Positions 20,474-30,979 of a DNA stretch of 64,000 bases are shown here, one piece after another (positions within the stretch are counted from its first letter, which is position 1; each line of letters opens with the position of its first letter). Location of the stretch: NCBI GenBank assembly GCA_030765055.1, contig CM060950.1, forward strand, positions 279,007,868-279,071,867. Reading direction: 5' to 3'. Under the pieces are notes generated by a model that searched no databases, had not been told where the DNA came from, and saw only the letters and a program-made list of their open reading frames with translations. The stretch comes from Mantis religiosa (lineage: Eukaryota > Arthropoda > Insecta > Mantodea > Mantidae). The translations under genes and the position numbers were made by a program.

Positions 20474-20830
20474 TCAACCCAGCATGTTTTGTCTTCCAGA
20501 TTCACTATTTTTGGGGAAAAAATGTTCTTGCAACCATTTATGAGAGTGTGCTTCTTGGATAAGAGTATGTAGTACATAAGTAAGTATGGAGGATGCTTCC
20601 TCTGCCACATTGTTTTCTCCGTAAGACTGTGTGCAACCCATCTTTAACTTCTTGTTAAGCATGTGGAGAATCGTACCAGGAGCAACTACAAATTCCCATT
20701 CTAGTTCAATGCAAGTCCGACAACGATGTTCTTCCAGCAATGCTCTTACAGCATTCACATGCACACCATCACTTGCTGATTGTGGTCTGCTATTTCCACG
20801 TTTTTTATGACGTCTTCCCTTCCTCTACAA
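20474..20830 (-). pseudogene. Mariner transposase N-terminal fragment
   Basis: On the minus strand from about 20830, a GNSRPQSASDG stretch (the SGRP region of the mariner HTH) is followed by VNAVRALLEEHRC, CIELEWEF and GTILHMLNKKLKM. These match the second helix-turn-helix of mariner transposases. Downstream, the WVP motif and the catalytic blocks cannot be found and the frame drifts. It is a truncated, decayed copy of a different mariner lineage from those at 4461 and 61663. Confidence 0.65.
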
Positions 20831-20978
20831 AATGCATTCGTTCATCTTGCCACGGTACAATATGGTAAAGTCTGTCTACCACAAGCTTCCAAAAATTCTA
20901 TATGGGATTGTCGAGCATTGAGGCCTCCTGCAACCTGAATTTTAATTAAGCGTCTTTATTCGTATTTACTTAACATAT

Positions 20979-22010
20979 AGTCACCGATGGCGTTGTTGTG
21001 CTTACGCGATAAGCCGGAGCGGGGCACGTGGGCAGCAGAGAAACTGACACAGAGAGGTTCCGAAGCACTCGTTCTATTGTTGTTGCCGAGAAATTTCTCG
21101 GAAGGTCTATGGAATTCTAGAAACAATGGCTGGGGGTATAGGATTAGGATAGGGATTTGGTACCTAGGCCACCATGCTGGGTCCATTGTTCCTATGCCCC
21201 GAAGAGGAGGCACCCCCGGGAGGAGGGATGAGGCGAAGGAGACAGAGGGCGGCCAACCCAAAGGCACACGACAATACAGAAGGCAGGGTTGCTACAGTAT
21301 ACTTGGATAGACTTCCCCTGACAGGCCGGGACAACGACTCGCTCCCTTGCAGCAGGATGGCAACGAGCCCAGCAGCCGAGTCCCAAAGGTCCCTGGCTGG
21401 CGATCCGAGCCCCAAAGGTCCTTATCTGGCGGTCATGAAATTGTCCCAGCAGAGGAGTGGAGAACGGCAACCAACCTACCGGAGGAGGAAGTAGTTTTCC
21501 TCAGAGTATATCAGCCTGCAATGTACCACCGAGACACCCGCCGACACTGCTACCCTGTAAGAGACCACCAGATGAGAGATGATATGAAATGACCATGGAA
21601 ACAAAATGGAGGCACAGGAAATTCGGAGAATGTAATTAACCTACCCAAAATTCGCTTAATAACCCGGGAAATTCCCCGAGAAAGAACATGAGTCAGGTAG
21701 GTCGGCCACGAGAATCGAACCCAGGCATCCCGAATGCGGGCCACAGACACAACCACCTGAGCCCTCCCGCTCGATGCTGGTGGTATAAATACCCCGCAAG
21801 GTGTTGGAGCGGCAGTTGTTTGATGGTTATTGCGAGAGTGCACGTTAGAAGTGTACCACAGTGATTTCTTTCATTTGTTTCAGAGCAGCGGAGCACTGAG
21901 TCGACCTTGAAGGGACCTGATTGTCAATGTCATTTCGTTTTACTGCAATAAAGAGTGTTCTAGATTTCTGCAAACCAGACTTTTGATTCTACGTAACCCT
22001 CGCGGTGACA
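20979..22010 (+). mobile_element. Solo LTR carrying a SINE insertion, with ATAT duplication
   Basis: It ends CGGTGACA and begins AGTCACCG, the expected TGTCACCG with its first base mutated, giving an 8 bp terminal inverted pair. ATAT flanks both sides (20975-20978 and 22011-22014). A TATA-like GGTATAAATACC lies near 21781 and AATAAAGAGTG near 21950. The total of 1032 bp is inflated by the GC-rich SINE at about 21120-21778; without it the LTR would be roughly 370-400 bp. Confidence 0.82.
21120..21778 (-). repeat. Long tRNA-derived SINE (family D) inside a solo LTR
   Basis: On the minus strand, from about 21775, GGGCTCAGGTGGTTGTG (A-box region) is followed by GGGTTCGATTCTCG (B box) at tRNA spacing. 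Several hundred bases of GC-rich, non-coding body follow, ending in a CCTAATCCTATACCCC-like tail. The unusually high GC and long shadow frames on both strands reflect this body and are not genes. Exact edges and the TSD could not be fixed. Confidence 0.65.
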
Positions 22011-22014
22011 ATAT

Positions 22015-23039
22015 TTAGAACACTGGAGATAACAGCCTACAATTAAACTTACTAAAAGATCTTATTAAAAAAATTGTCTTAAAACTCGCAGCTAACGAAC
22101 AGAACATGCTCTTATTTACATTTTTATCAGCTTACATGGTGTACCACTGATAGCCTCAAATGCAGGCAGTGTTGCCAGTAATTTTGAATGATCCATGTAC
22201 TTGTGTATAAAAATAAAACATATGAAGAATTTCCAGGGCGCCAATTGTAAAGTATTTGTTATTTTGGCACAATAAAATTAAGAATGCCTTTCTCCATGTT
22301 TTGGCTAACAGAATCTGTTAAATGTGAACAAGAACGCTTTCTAGGTCTTGGTACGTGCATCAGTAGTATCAAGAACTTAGAGAGCACTCTGTATGGTCTA
22401 AAAAATAAAAAATAAAAAAATCTGCATATCTTATAGCATGGTTTCTGGAATCTATACCAGGCCTTATTATGCAAACTTCATTTTTAACTTTATTAACTTC
22501 TTAATCAGATTTCACAAAAATATTTACAAATTTTGCAGATATAATCTACATTCCACCTTAACGAACTAACTAAACCTAAAGATTACTGGATTCCAGTAAC
22601 CTTACAAATATAATATATCTAAAACAGTTTTTTTCTACTTCACTTCTACTTCAGCAATATAAATCAAACCTACATTTCTACTACAACTTTTATTCTTATA
22701 ACAAACTACGAAAGACTGTTTCCAACTGTTTTAAAATTTGCTCTTCTGCAACTGGTATACAAAGCTTCCTCATACTGGTATCCATCTCCTAAAGGAACTG
22801 CCATCAGTAGATGGAGCTGGTTCGTCAGTTCCTGACATCCGGGTAGTCATCTCTCCGCTTCTGCATAATCAGTTGCATCTGTCCGCTGTGATACTCTCCA
22901 TATATCTCTTCTCTCTCCTGTTATTCTCTTTCTATCTGTGGTCTTTCTGTCTTTCTGTCATATTTCTGATGTCCATAATTGGCGTCTTAAATTAGGTCTT
23001 CAGGTCTGGTAATCTGTATCTTCAGTTTATCTTCGTCTT
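22015..23039. other. No gene identified
   Basis: AT-rich up to about 22740, then pyrimidine-rich (TCTCTCCTGTTATTCTC-type). 22738-22995 is open on the plus strand but shows no family motif. It may be untranslated flank of the LINE that begins near 23040. Confidence 0.45.
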
Positions 23040-24215
23040 ATTTCGTCTTATGCCAAAGAGCATACTGTGGCAGTATTCCTAGATTTCATTCAGGCATTCG
23101 ATAGAGTGTGGCACGACGACTTCCTTTATAAACTACATGACATAGGTCTCCCGATCTACTTATATTGCTTGATTACTAGCTATCTTCAAGAGCGCCAATC
23201 TTCTGCGCATCCTGGTTCAACGTGTTCCTCATCCCATACTATTTTAGCCGGCGTGCCCCAGGGTAGCGTCATTGCGCCTCTTCTTTATAGTCGTATACTG
23301 CTGACATGCCTGAACTTCCTACAACAGATACCGCACTGTTTGCTAAAGATACAGCCATCTTTACGTCGCACTTCCCTATTGAAACTGCCGCTGCAACCCT
23401 ACAACCTTCCCTGGACATTTTCCTGCACTGGGTATCTCACTGGTATATCGCACATAATGCAAGCAAATGTTTTCTTAAGCTTTTCACCTTGCGCAGGCCT
23501 GCTGCTCCGGCAAATATACGACTCTCTAACACTGAAGTCCCCTGTTTACCTTCTGGTTTTGCAGTCAAATATCTTGGTGTCCATCTCGATCGTCGACTGA
23601 CATGGAGTACACATATCAAAAGCAAACTAAATCAAGCCTATGCTCGTCTTCACAAGTTGTATCCCATCCTCAACCGCAAATCCTCTTTACGAGTCGAATG
23701 TACGCTGCTACTATACAAGAGTGTTCTACGACTTCTTCGATACGCCAGTCCTGTATGATGATGTGCTTCACCTACTCATATTCAACAACTCCAAGTGCTT
23801 TAAAACAGAATATTAGGATTTTCTGTGAACGCCCCGTGGTACATCCGGAATGCACAGCTGCACAGAGAACTGGACATAGGCAGCATTAATAAGTACATCT
23901 CTATAACGGCGAGCAGATTTTTTGCTCACCTTCCTTATGTATCGGATGCTTTATTATTCCAACTGGGACGTCGCCTTGATGCTGCACCAAGACTGAAGAC
24001 ACGCTTGCCACAGGACATTTTATTTCTATAATGTTTATTTATTCTGTAATGAAGAAATAATTTAATTTATACTCACACTAATCAGGCCAGGTTGCTTGAG
24101 GACTCTAATATGGGTATCCTCTATCCCTGTATAGTTTAATTTTATTATGTGTATTATGTATATGGCTCCACAATTTGTATAGCACTAACTGTGCTGAGCA
24201 ATTGAAATAAAAAAT
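23040..24215 (+). pseudogene. Jockey-type LINE, 3' half of ORF2 and 3' UTR
   Basis: The element is 5'-truncated just before RT motif A (AVFLDFIQAFDRVWHDDFLY). Then come the domain-B-like LAGVPQGSVIAPLLYS, a frame change, and motif C LFAKDTAIF, where Lys replaces the first catalytic Asp of FADD. The thumb region follows (KYLGVHLDRRLTW) and a C-terminal tail ending QDILFL and a stop near 24031. The 3' UTR ends with TTGAAATAAAAAATTCAAC, an A-rich tail. At least two frameshifts are present. The scrap at 63588-63800 belongs to the same family. The tail abuts the next transposon. Confidence 0.85.
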
Positions 24216-24224
24216 TCAACAAAA

Positions 24225-25180
24225 GAGAGCTGGAAAAACAAAACAGAAAAGCAACCAGCATTGACCTAGGTAATGAACCAAAGCAGTGCGGTACAGAAAT
24301 ATCAGCCTCAGTAGTTCGCAGAAGATTATGTGAAGCAGTTCAGCAACATGTAGGCTTCGTAAAATGCTAAACTGACACCTGCAATGGAAAAAAATCGTTT
24401 AGAATTGGACAAAGACATACAGAAACATCCATTGGAATTTTAGAGAAAGGTAAATAGTATGAAAATTGTATATAGCATAAAATAATAATATGCAGGTACA
24501 GTAAATTTTGTGCAAATGAAATAAAGAACTTAAGCCTTGTTTGTCTCACTGCTGATTTTGATATACTATCTTTGAGCAATTTTAAAACTGTTTAACGTTA
24601 GTAGAGGTTTTTATTGTTTCAGGTAATTTTCTCAGATGAATTCATGTTTGAAGTATGTGAAGAGATCAGCCGATATGTGAGGACAGATAAACATTTTCCC
24701 CACAGTGTGTCGATCAAAGAGTAAAACACTTAAAATAAAAAATGGTTTGAGCTGTATGTCTGTCCATGAACCTGGAATATTATACATAATTGTGGGATCT
24801 ATGGAGCAAAAACAGTATAAAAGTGTATTTGAAAGAAGACTATTTCCGCAAAGTAAAAAATGGTTTTCAAATGCTGAGTTTGTGCTCATGCATGACAGTG
24901 CTCCCTGCCATAGAGCAAAATCTGTAACCCGTTTCCTCAAAGAAAACAATGTAAAATACTAATATGGCCAGGGAATAGCCCTTATATTAATCCAATAGAG
25001 AATCTATGGGGTATTGGAAAACAGAGACTGAAAAAATTTAAAATAACAACAAAAGTTCAGCTGACAAGCATTTGGTACAGAGATGAAGAAATAAAGGAAA
25101 AGTGTTCTACAATCGCAGAGAGCATGCCTAAAGGGATCAAAATGGCAATAAAGGCTAAAGGAATGCACGCAAAATACTAA
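24225..25180 (+). pseudogene. Tc1-like transposase with a probable 173 bp intron
   Basis: The upstream exon ends DKDIQKHPLEF-stop-RK, with the stop standing where relatives have Trp. The next exon begins VIFSDEFMFEV, the first catalytic Asp block. Between them lies 24450-24622, which starts GTAAAT and ends TTGTTTCAG; removing it joins RK to VIFSDE in frame. The second Asp block is VLMHDSAPCHRAKS and the Glu block is WPGNSPYINPIENLW, giving roughly DD34E spacing. Frame changes occur near 24700-24740 and 24955. The tail ends AIKAKGMHAKY. It is a decayed gene, but the three catalytic residues are still legible. Confidence 0.78.
24450..24622 (+). other. Probable spliceosomal intron in the Tc1-like gene
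   Basis: The 173 bp begin GTAAATAG, end with a pyrimidine-containing TTATTGTTTCAG and are AT-rich. Their exact removal gives an uninterrupted conserved transposase block across the junction (RK|VIFSDE). Within the segment the conserved frame is lost. Confidence 0.7.
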
Positions 25181-25594
25181 AAGTTGAAAAAATATGTAGT
25201 AACATTATTTCTGCTAAATAGATACAAAATAAACTGTATATGTTAAAATTTTCACCATTCAGTCTAATAATTTGCACACGTCTGCATGTGTGTAGCAAGC
25301 GCATCCTGGGTTCTAAGTAGAGGCTAGCAATCACTGATATTGTTCCCAGAAATAATGGACCTGTTACAAAAGTTATTTCAGTAGGCACTTTCCTGTATAT
25401 AATTAATTTATGTGATATATCTAGTAATTGTTTTCTTATAAGATAGCTCAAAATGCTATGAATGAGACAAAACTGATTGTACTTCCTGATATTATTCATC
25501 TGATTGGGAATACAATTCTTTAAAATGTATTTAAACCACTTGTTGAACTATAAAACCACTTTGTCTCCACTTACATTTAAAATTAGAACATGTT

Positions 25595-26000
25595 TCAAGG
25601 ACCACACGTCCCCATCATCAGCTGATGTTTGACTAGTTCTTCAGGTGACCTCTCCTGGCGCTGTTGAATGAGTGGAATGACGTCATCCACTATTGGTATT
25701 TCGAAATTCATGGCTCTCTTTCTATTCTTAAAAATGTGTATACTTTCCCAATCAGTTAATTCCCAATACCTTTTTGGTGGTACCAAAATTTGATTTCTTT
25801 AGAAATATTATGATTTTTTGACCAAAAATGATAGGCTATGGCTGATTTATCTGTCTGTTTGTATTTTATGCATCTCATGTGTTCTTTCATACTTGTTTCC
25901 AAGCTTCTTTTTGTTTTCCCGATATATATTTCATGGGAAACCTCACATTTTACACTATAAATTCCTGAAAATTGTTGGCCGGACTTGTGTTTTTGAGCGG
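25595..26000 (-). pseudogene. Second Penelope-like element, GIY-YIG region
   Basis: On the minus strand from about 25965 the frame reads GIYSVKCEVSHEIYIGKTKR, the GIY...YIG core of the nuclease domain. SLETSMKEH and SAIAYHFW follow, which are the later conserved helices (Arg/His region). One frameshift leads into the downstream frame (PPKRYWELTDWESIHIFKN), equivalent to the C-terminal Trp-Glu block, ending at 25595. The RT part is not recognisable upstream. Sequence divergence from the copy at 14797-16640 indicates a different family. Confidence 0.78.
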
Positions 26001-28130
26001 GTGATTTAGTGTATTTCTCATGCTGTGTTTACTGTGTGGAATTAGTTGTATATGAGAATGACGGAAAATGCTTTTAAATTTATTTAATAACATTAATTTT
26101 AAATGTAATTGGAACTAAAGTGTTTTTATAGTTTGACAAGTGGTTTAAAATGATTTTATAGATAAAGCTCCACTGTTTATAAATACTTCTATTTTATAAT
26201 TTTAAAATGATTCTTTATCATAACTCGAGAGACCTAATTACTTTATGTTGCACAAACTTACATTAAGCGGATGAAGTATTGCATTCCACCAAAAAATTCG
26301 ATATCAGGATTTCAAAGGAAAATGTGTTTTGAGACTACCTGAGGCCAAAATGCACTTTTGGAAAACGGCGCGCGGGTATGTGTACGTGTGTGCTACATTG
26401 TGAAGAAAATAGGTAGCTCCAACACAATAATGGGATTGAACAACAAAGTTGGTATTAATTCAGCTATTTTCAAAGATGGAACGCGAATATTTCCAAGAAA
26501 ATGCCCCACCCCAAACCATTTTTTATATGGAAACATTTCCTAAAATTTTGACTAGTTCAAAAACGGGCTATTATTAAAATGCCGCTTGTTTTATCGACAT
26601 ATGAAATGCATATCCCGCATTTTCTGAGAATAGCATCTTAAGTCCTCATCACTCTAAATATGCTTTGAATGAAAGGTAAACCGTAGTATATAGACCAAAT
26701 GATAATGCATAAACTAGCAGAGTCCTTCAAGTACACAAGTTTTGTAAAATAAGTGCAGTTAAGCACTTCAAAGGTGTTTCAGGCTATTCATTTTAAGCTT
26801 CTCAATTAAGAATTTGATTTTTGTATCACTTGACGATTTAAAGAGAAATAAATTTGAAAGCCAGCCACTACATTTCTTCCAGCTCTTAAAAGATTTTCTG
26901 TTGCATTAGCCTTCCGTATAACCTTTGTGCTTACAAGTAAATGTGCAATAAGACAATTTCCACAAATGTTTATCTCGATGTTTCTGTACGTATAGTTTAT
27001 GCAAAGTAAACAACGATGCGTGAATGCAACACATCCGAATTTTATATAACGCATTATTATTACTTTAACGCCCACATATTTAATCATTATCTTCTCTTCT
27101 TACACTCTCATAAAGCGCAATTTGTCCCGTTATACATCAAAGACTATCAAAAGAGTTGGTCCTTCCATCTTGTGTAGGACCTTGATGTATCCCAGCCTCC
27201 TATTAGTTGATACAGAAAAGCATGCTTTGTAGTCTATCAAGATTCGTCCTTCCATCTTGGTCGTATCAGTTTTTTTGTTACTCTATAATACTTTCCACTA
27301 TTGCTAACTGTATCCTTAATTTCTTCCGCATATTTGCGCTTCTCAATTTATCCGGTAGCGATGTCAACATTAATATGAGAAACATTCAAAGAGTACTTAT
27401 TCTCCTATTTCCCGCGTGTGATTTTTATACAGTAACAGTGGTTTTGCTATGGCATTCTGTAGTCTTATATCAGTTTCTTTCGCCATTGATTTCCCAAGAT
27501 GTCATTATCAGCTTCGTAATTTTAAAATTTTTGAAGGAGTTTTGGAGGTATAGACGAATTTTTCAGAAGTCTCTTATCTCATAAGTGTTCTTACTTCACT
27601 GACACAATCTCTTTAATCGACCGCTGCCATCTGCGTACCTTCTTTTGTCAAACGAAGAGATAAGCAGAGGCCGGCTAAAGAACTGTGTTTGGAAGGCTTT
27701 CCTTAACTGAATGCAAATCAGTTGACGAGGACTTCTTGTGGATGTTTGTTGGGTGCCTTGTTGCCGTCCGTCTCTGTCACGAACAGCAGAGTCGCCTCCT
27801 CCCGCGTCCATGGTCTCCTAAAATATTTTAAATGTATGTTTCTCTCTTTCTCTAGCCATGGAGTTTTAAATTTCTTGCTGCGCATTTTAAGGGAACTGCG
27901 CAGTTCCACAAGGGCATTCAAGCAACTTTTTAAGTAGCTAGAATAAGCGCCAGAGTTTCAGATTCATAAAAGTTTTCTTCAATTGTTCAACCGTGTTCCA
28001 AGAAAATAGTCCCACTTGCACCTTAACCGTGAATGAAATATATTAAACACTACCACTATTGAGGTTCAAATGTATTTCATAATATTCGGATGCATTTATT
28101 CTCTTTTTTAAGGATTCAACATCTTCCAAC
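26001..28130. other. AT-rich region, no confident gene
   Basis: Mostly AT-rich. A minus-strand stretch at about 27105-27245 reads LIDYKACFSVSTNRRL and LHKMEGP, which may be a remnant of a LINE RT motif A region. 27718-27921 on the minus strand is open and basic but unrecognised. The words TCCTTCCATCTTG occur twice (27160 and 27246). Confidence 0.4.
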
Positions 28131-28137
28131 ATAAGTG

Positions 28138-28315
28138 ATGTCGGACGTTGAATGAAATGAGTGAAATGATATTCAAATGAGCCAATGATCCAAAGCGCCA
28201 GCTTCATATTTGAGGATAAGGTAACATCCCGAAAATATACCTAACCAGATAATTCAACCTGCGCCAGATTCGAACTGGGAACCCCTTAAATGTGAGGTAG
28301 ACAGGGTTATCTGTC
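28138..28315 (-). repeat. Old SINE-A copy
   Basis: The reverse complement shows a degraded B box (CAGTTCGAATCTGG) and body words matching the SINE-A copies (GATAAGG/ATTTGAG, CATTCAACGTCCGAC). Several small deletions are visible and no target duplication was found. Confidence 0.7.
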
Positions 28316-28574
28316 ACATGTTTTCTCAGATACTGATATCAATGAACGTACAAAGGAAGGGATGAATTAAAATGTTTAAAAATCGTATATGAGAACATTT
28401 ACATTGCTCTTTCTCACTCTACCTATTCTTCATTACAGTATTTTTTTTTAGAATTTTACTCTTCCATGTTTTTCATGTCAGTCAAGGCACACAAGTGCAA
28501 CAATAGTTTTATTATACCTTTATTTGTACATACAGTACGAAAAGAAGAAATAAGTTTGAATTTCCGTTGTTTTT

Positions 28575-28771
28575 TTTTGTTAATTTACGTCAACCAAAGT
28601 TAAGTCATATCGGACGATGAGTTGAATGGACGAAATGATGCTCAAATGAGCCCAGGGTCCATAGAGCTTAGAGTTACCCAAAATTCGTCTTTCATGATAA
28701 GGGAAAACCTCGGAAGAAACCTTATCCAGGTAACTTACCCTGCCATCCACGCTACCGAAGCGGGCGCGTTC
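28575..28771 (-). repeat. SINE-A copy missing its B box
   Basis: The reverse complement keeps the A-box head (CTTCGGTAGCGTGGATGG) and the whole body from the CAGGGTAAGTTACC point onward. The ~50 bp that should hold the anticodon-like region and the B box GAGTTCGAATCTCGG are cleanly deleted. Without the B box, Pol III recruitment would be expected to fail. Confidence 0.75.
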
Positions 28772-29210
28772 GCTTAGTTAACCATGACAAGCATAAAGCA
28801 ATATAACTACTTTTCATTTGATATACGCATTTGAAGGTTCAAGAGAATAACAAAGAATATCTCAAACAAGGGGAAAACAGTACTAGGTATAAATTGTGAG
28901 CATTAAAGGGATCTAAGCTGTTTTACACGGCTATTTTTCGTCTATTGCTTTATCAGTTTCGCAATTGCCACCCAGAATGAAGAGGAAGTTGTTCTCAGAA
29001 AATTCAACGTATATGTTTAATTGTATACAAATATCTTAGAATTTGGAAACTTAATCAAAATATTTACATTCATTTTTGATACAGTCGTACTCTTACAAAA
29101 CATTTTCATAAACTTTAGTTTGGGTGGGCGGATTTTCTTGCAAATCTCAGTGTCGTGTCCTTGGAAGACACTAACTTTACATGCCTGGTTTGGTATTTAT
29201 TTATTTACGC
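28772..29210. other. No gene identified
   Basis: AT-rich spacer between two SINE-A copies of opposite orientation. The 65-codon frame at 29021 is unrecognised. Confidence 0.5.
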
Positions 29211-29223
29211 CTTACTAATTAAG

Positions 29224-29465
29224 CCCGCCTGGATGGCGTGGTGGTAGCGTGTCTGCTTCACGTTCAATAGGTCCCGAGTTTGAATCTCGGTCAGGGTGAT
29301 TTACCTGGATAAGGTTTTTCTGGGGGCTTTCCCTTATTCTGAAAGATAAATGTTGGGTAGCTCTAAGCTCTGTTGATCCTGGACTCATTTGAGTATTATT
29401 TCACCCATTCAATTCATCGTCCGATATGACTTAACGTTGGACGTAAATTACAAAAAAAAAAAAAA
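29224..29465 (+). repeat. tRNA-derived SINE-A with TSD
   Basis: The head CCCGCCTGGATGGCGTGG is followed by the B box GAGTTTGAATCTCGG, the CCTGGATAAGG body and an A-rich tail. It is flanked by imperfect duplications, CTTACTAATTAAG (about 29211-29223) and CTCATTAATTAAG (about 29466-29478). Confidence 0.85.
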
Positions 29466-29639
29466 CTCATTAATTAAGGTCTATATATCAGTATAACAAG
29501 CCACATATACATGGGGAAATTGAATTATCAAGCTCAAGGAACAGAAATGCTCGGTGTAAAAAATTGGGTTACAACTAGAGTTTGTGGTCCAGAACGCTGA
29601 AACCATCTAAATCGTTCTGAAGGAAAAGAAAAAGTTTCC

Positions 29640-30065
29640 TCTTTAGGGTTAGGTTCATGCAGCAGAGACCATGCCATCCCACCCGTAGGAATAAGGGTTG
29701 AAATGAGGGAATAATGTCGCAAAAGGCAGGTCACAGAGACGCGCGGAATTCCCTAACACTTCCACGTTGGTATCACTTCTGGGGCTGCCTTGGACAGCGA
29801 TGAACGACCCGTCGAGTACGGAGTTCTCAAGATATTCACGAGGAGTGCCATCCAACATAAAGAAGTCTACAACTAAACAGGAAACATGAAGAGGAGTGGG
29901 AGGGAAGGAGAAATTGTGGATGATGCAAACCTTCCTGATTTCGCCTGTAGACGGGAAAAACATGAAGAACCAAAGGTGAGAATGTGTGGTCAACGGAGAT
30001 CGAACCTTGGAATCTCTCGAATGTGAGACATACTCGTTACTGCAGAGCATTCTTACTCGGTGGAT
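29640..30065 (-). repeat. Probable tRNA-derived SINE (family C)
   Basis: The minus strand from about 30050 shows a tRNA-like head (CAGTAACGAGTATGTCTC, then the B box AAGGTTCGATCTCC) followed by about 350 bp of non-coding, GC-richer body. A long minus-strand open frame (131 codons, 29655-30050) coincides with this body and is judged accidental. Edges are approximate; no TSD was identified. Confidence 0.55.
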
Positions 30066-30414
30066 TTATATTTAATTTTATGAGACTGTGCAATCTATTG
30101 GAGATTAAAGTAGCCGTGTATACCGAGAGAGATAAAGGACTGTGTTCAAACTTTCTTTATTCACCAGATAACTATGACCGAATGAAACAAAGATCAAGAA
30201 TCTAGATAAATTTGTGGAACACTCTTGATTGGCTAACAATACGAGATACGAGACCAATAATTATGTTAAATTGTATGTAACATATTTCTGAATTTTATAC
30301 AGATTCCGACAGTAAGGTCTCAAAAATGTCTCAGAGTAGTCTAAAAAATGTATGCGCAGTTAAATAGTCCATAACCTAAGAAGTAATTGGCGGAAACATC
30401 TCATGTTTGGCAGT
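30066..30414. other. No gene identified
   Basis: AT-rich spacer between SINE-C and the minisatellite; no motif recognised. Confidence 0.5.
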
Positions 30415-30668
30415 GTAGTAAGTTTGTAGTTCCGGCAATCGCCACCACCCAAGCGAAGTCTGATGACAGTCGCCAGATAAGCATTCTTTTGTTTGTAGTT
30501 CTAGGAATTGCCACTCAAGCGGTGTGTGATGACCGCCGCCACATAAACATTCTATTGTTTGTAGTTTTGGCGATAGCCACACAAGTGGTGTCCGATGACA
30601 GTCGCCAGGGAAGCATTCTTTTGTTTGTACGTAGTTCTGAGAATGACCACACTGGCGGTGTCTGATGA
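30415..30668. repeat. Minisatellite, ~66 bp unit, about four copies
   Basis: Units begin GTTTGTAGT/GTTTGTACG at 30422, 30491, 30557 and 30623, giving spacings of 69, 66 and 66 bases. Each unit contains a CCAC..AAGCGGTGT-type stretch, a TGATGAC and a CATTCT. Because the period is a multiple of three, frames stay open on both strands (92 codons plus, 68 minus) and give 22-residue peptide repeats. There is no reason to think either is translated. Confidence 0.85.
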
Positions 30669-30979
30669 CTAGGTTTACGGTTTTTAGGTCCTTAAAATGT
30701 TACTTTAGGTGCCTAAAATAGGTTTTATAATGTAAGAGATAGTCTCTAAAACAAAAACAAAACAAAAAATGTATTTTAAAATAATATTATTTTAAAACCT
30801 GATTTAAATCGGCAATTCGGCTTTTGGAATTTAATCATTTAAAATTCTTACTTTCCGACACATCCACTACTATTACAATTACAAAAAGAGCAAATATCTA
30901 ACCGTAGGGAGTTAACACATCAATTTCAGCAATGAAAGGTGAAAAATAAGTTTTGAACATAAAAATTAATTATGCAAAC

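Noticed and set aside
21164..21843. Cluster of overlapping 80-107 codon frames on both strands
   Set aside because: They coincide with a GC-rich SINE body; the tRNA-like head at 21775 explains the segment better than a gene.
29655..30050. 131-codon minus-strand frame
   Set aside because: It begins in a tRNA-like head and runs through a probable SINE body, with no protein family features.
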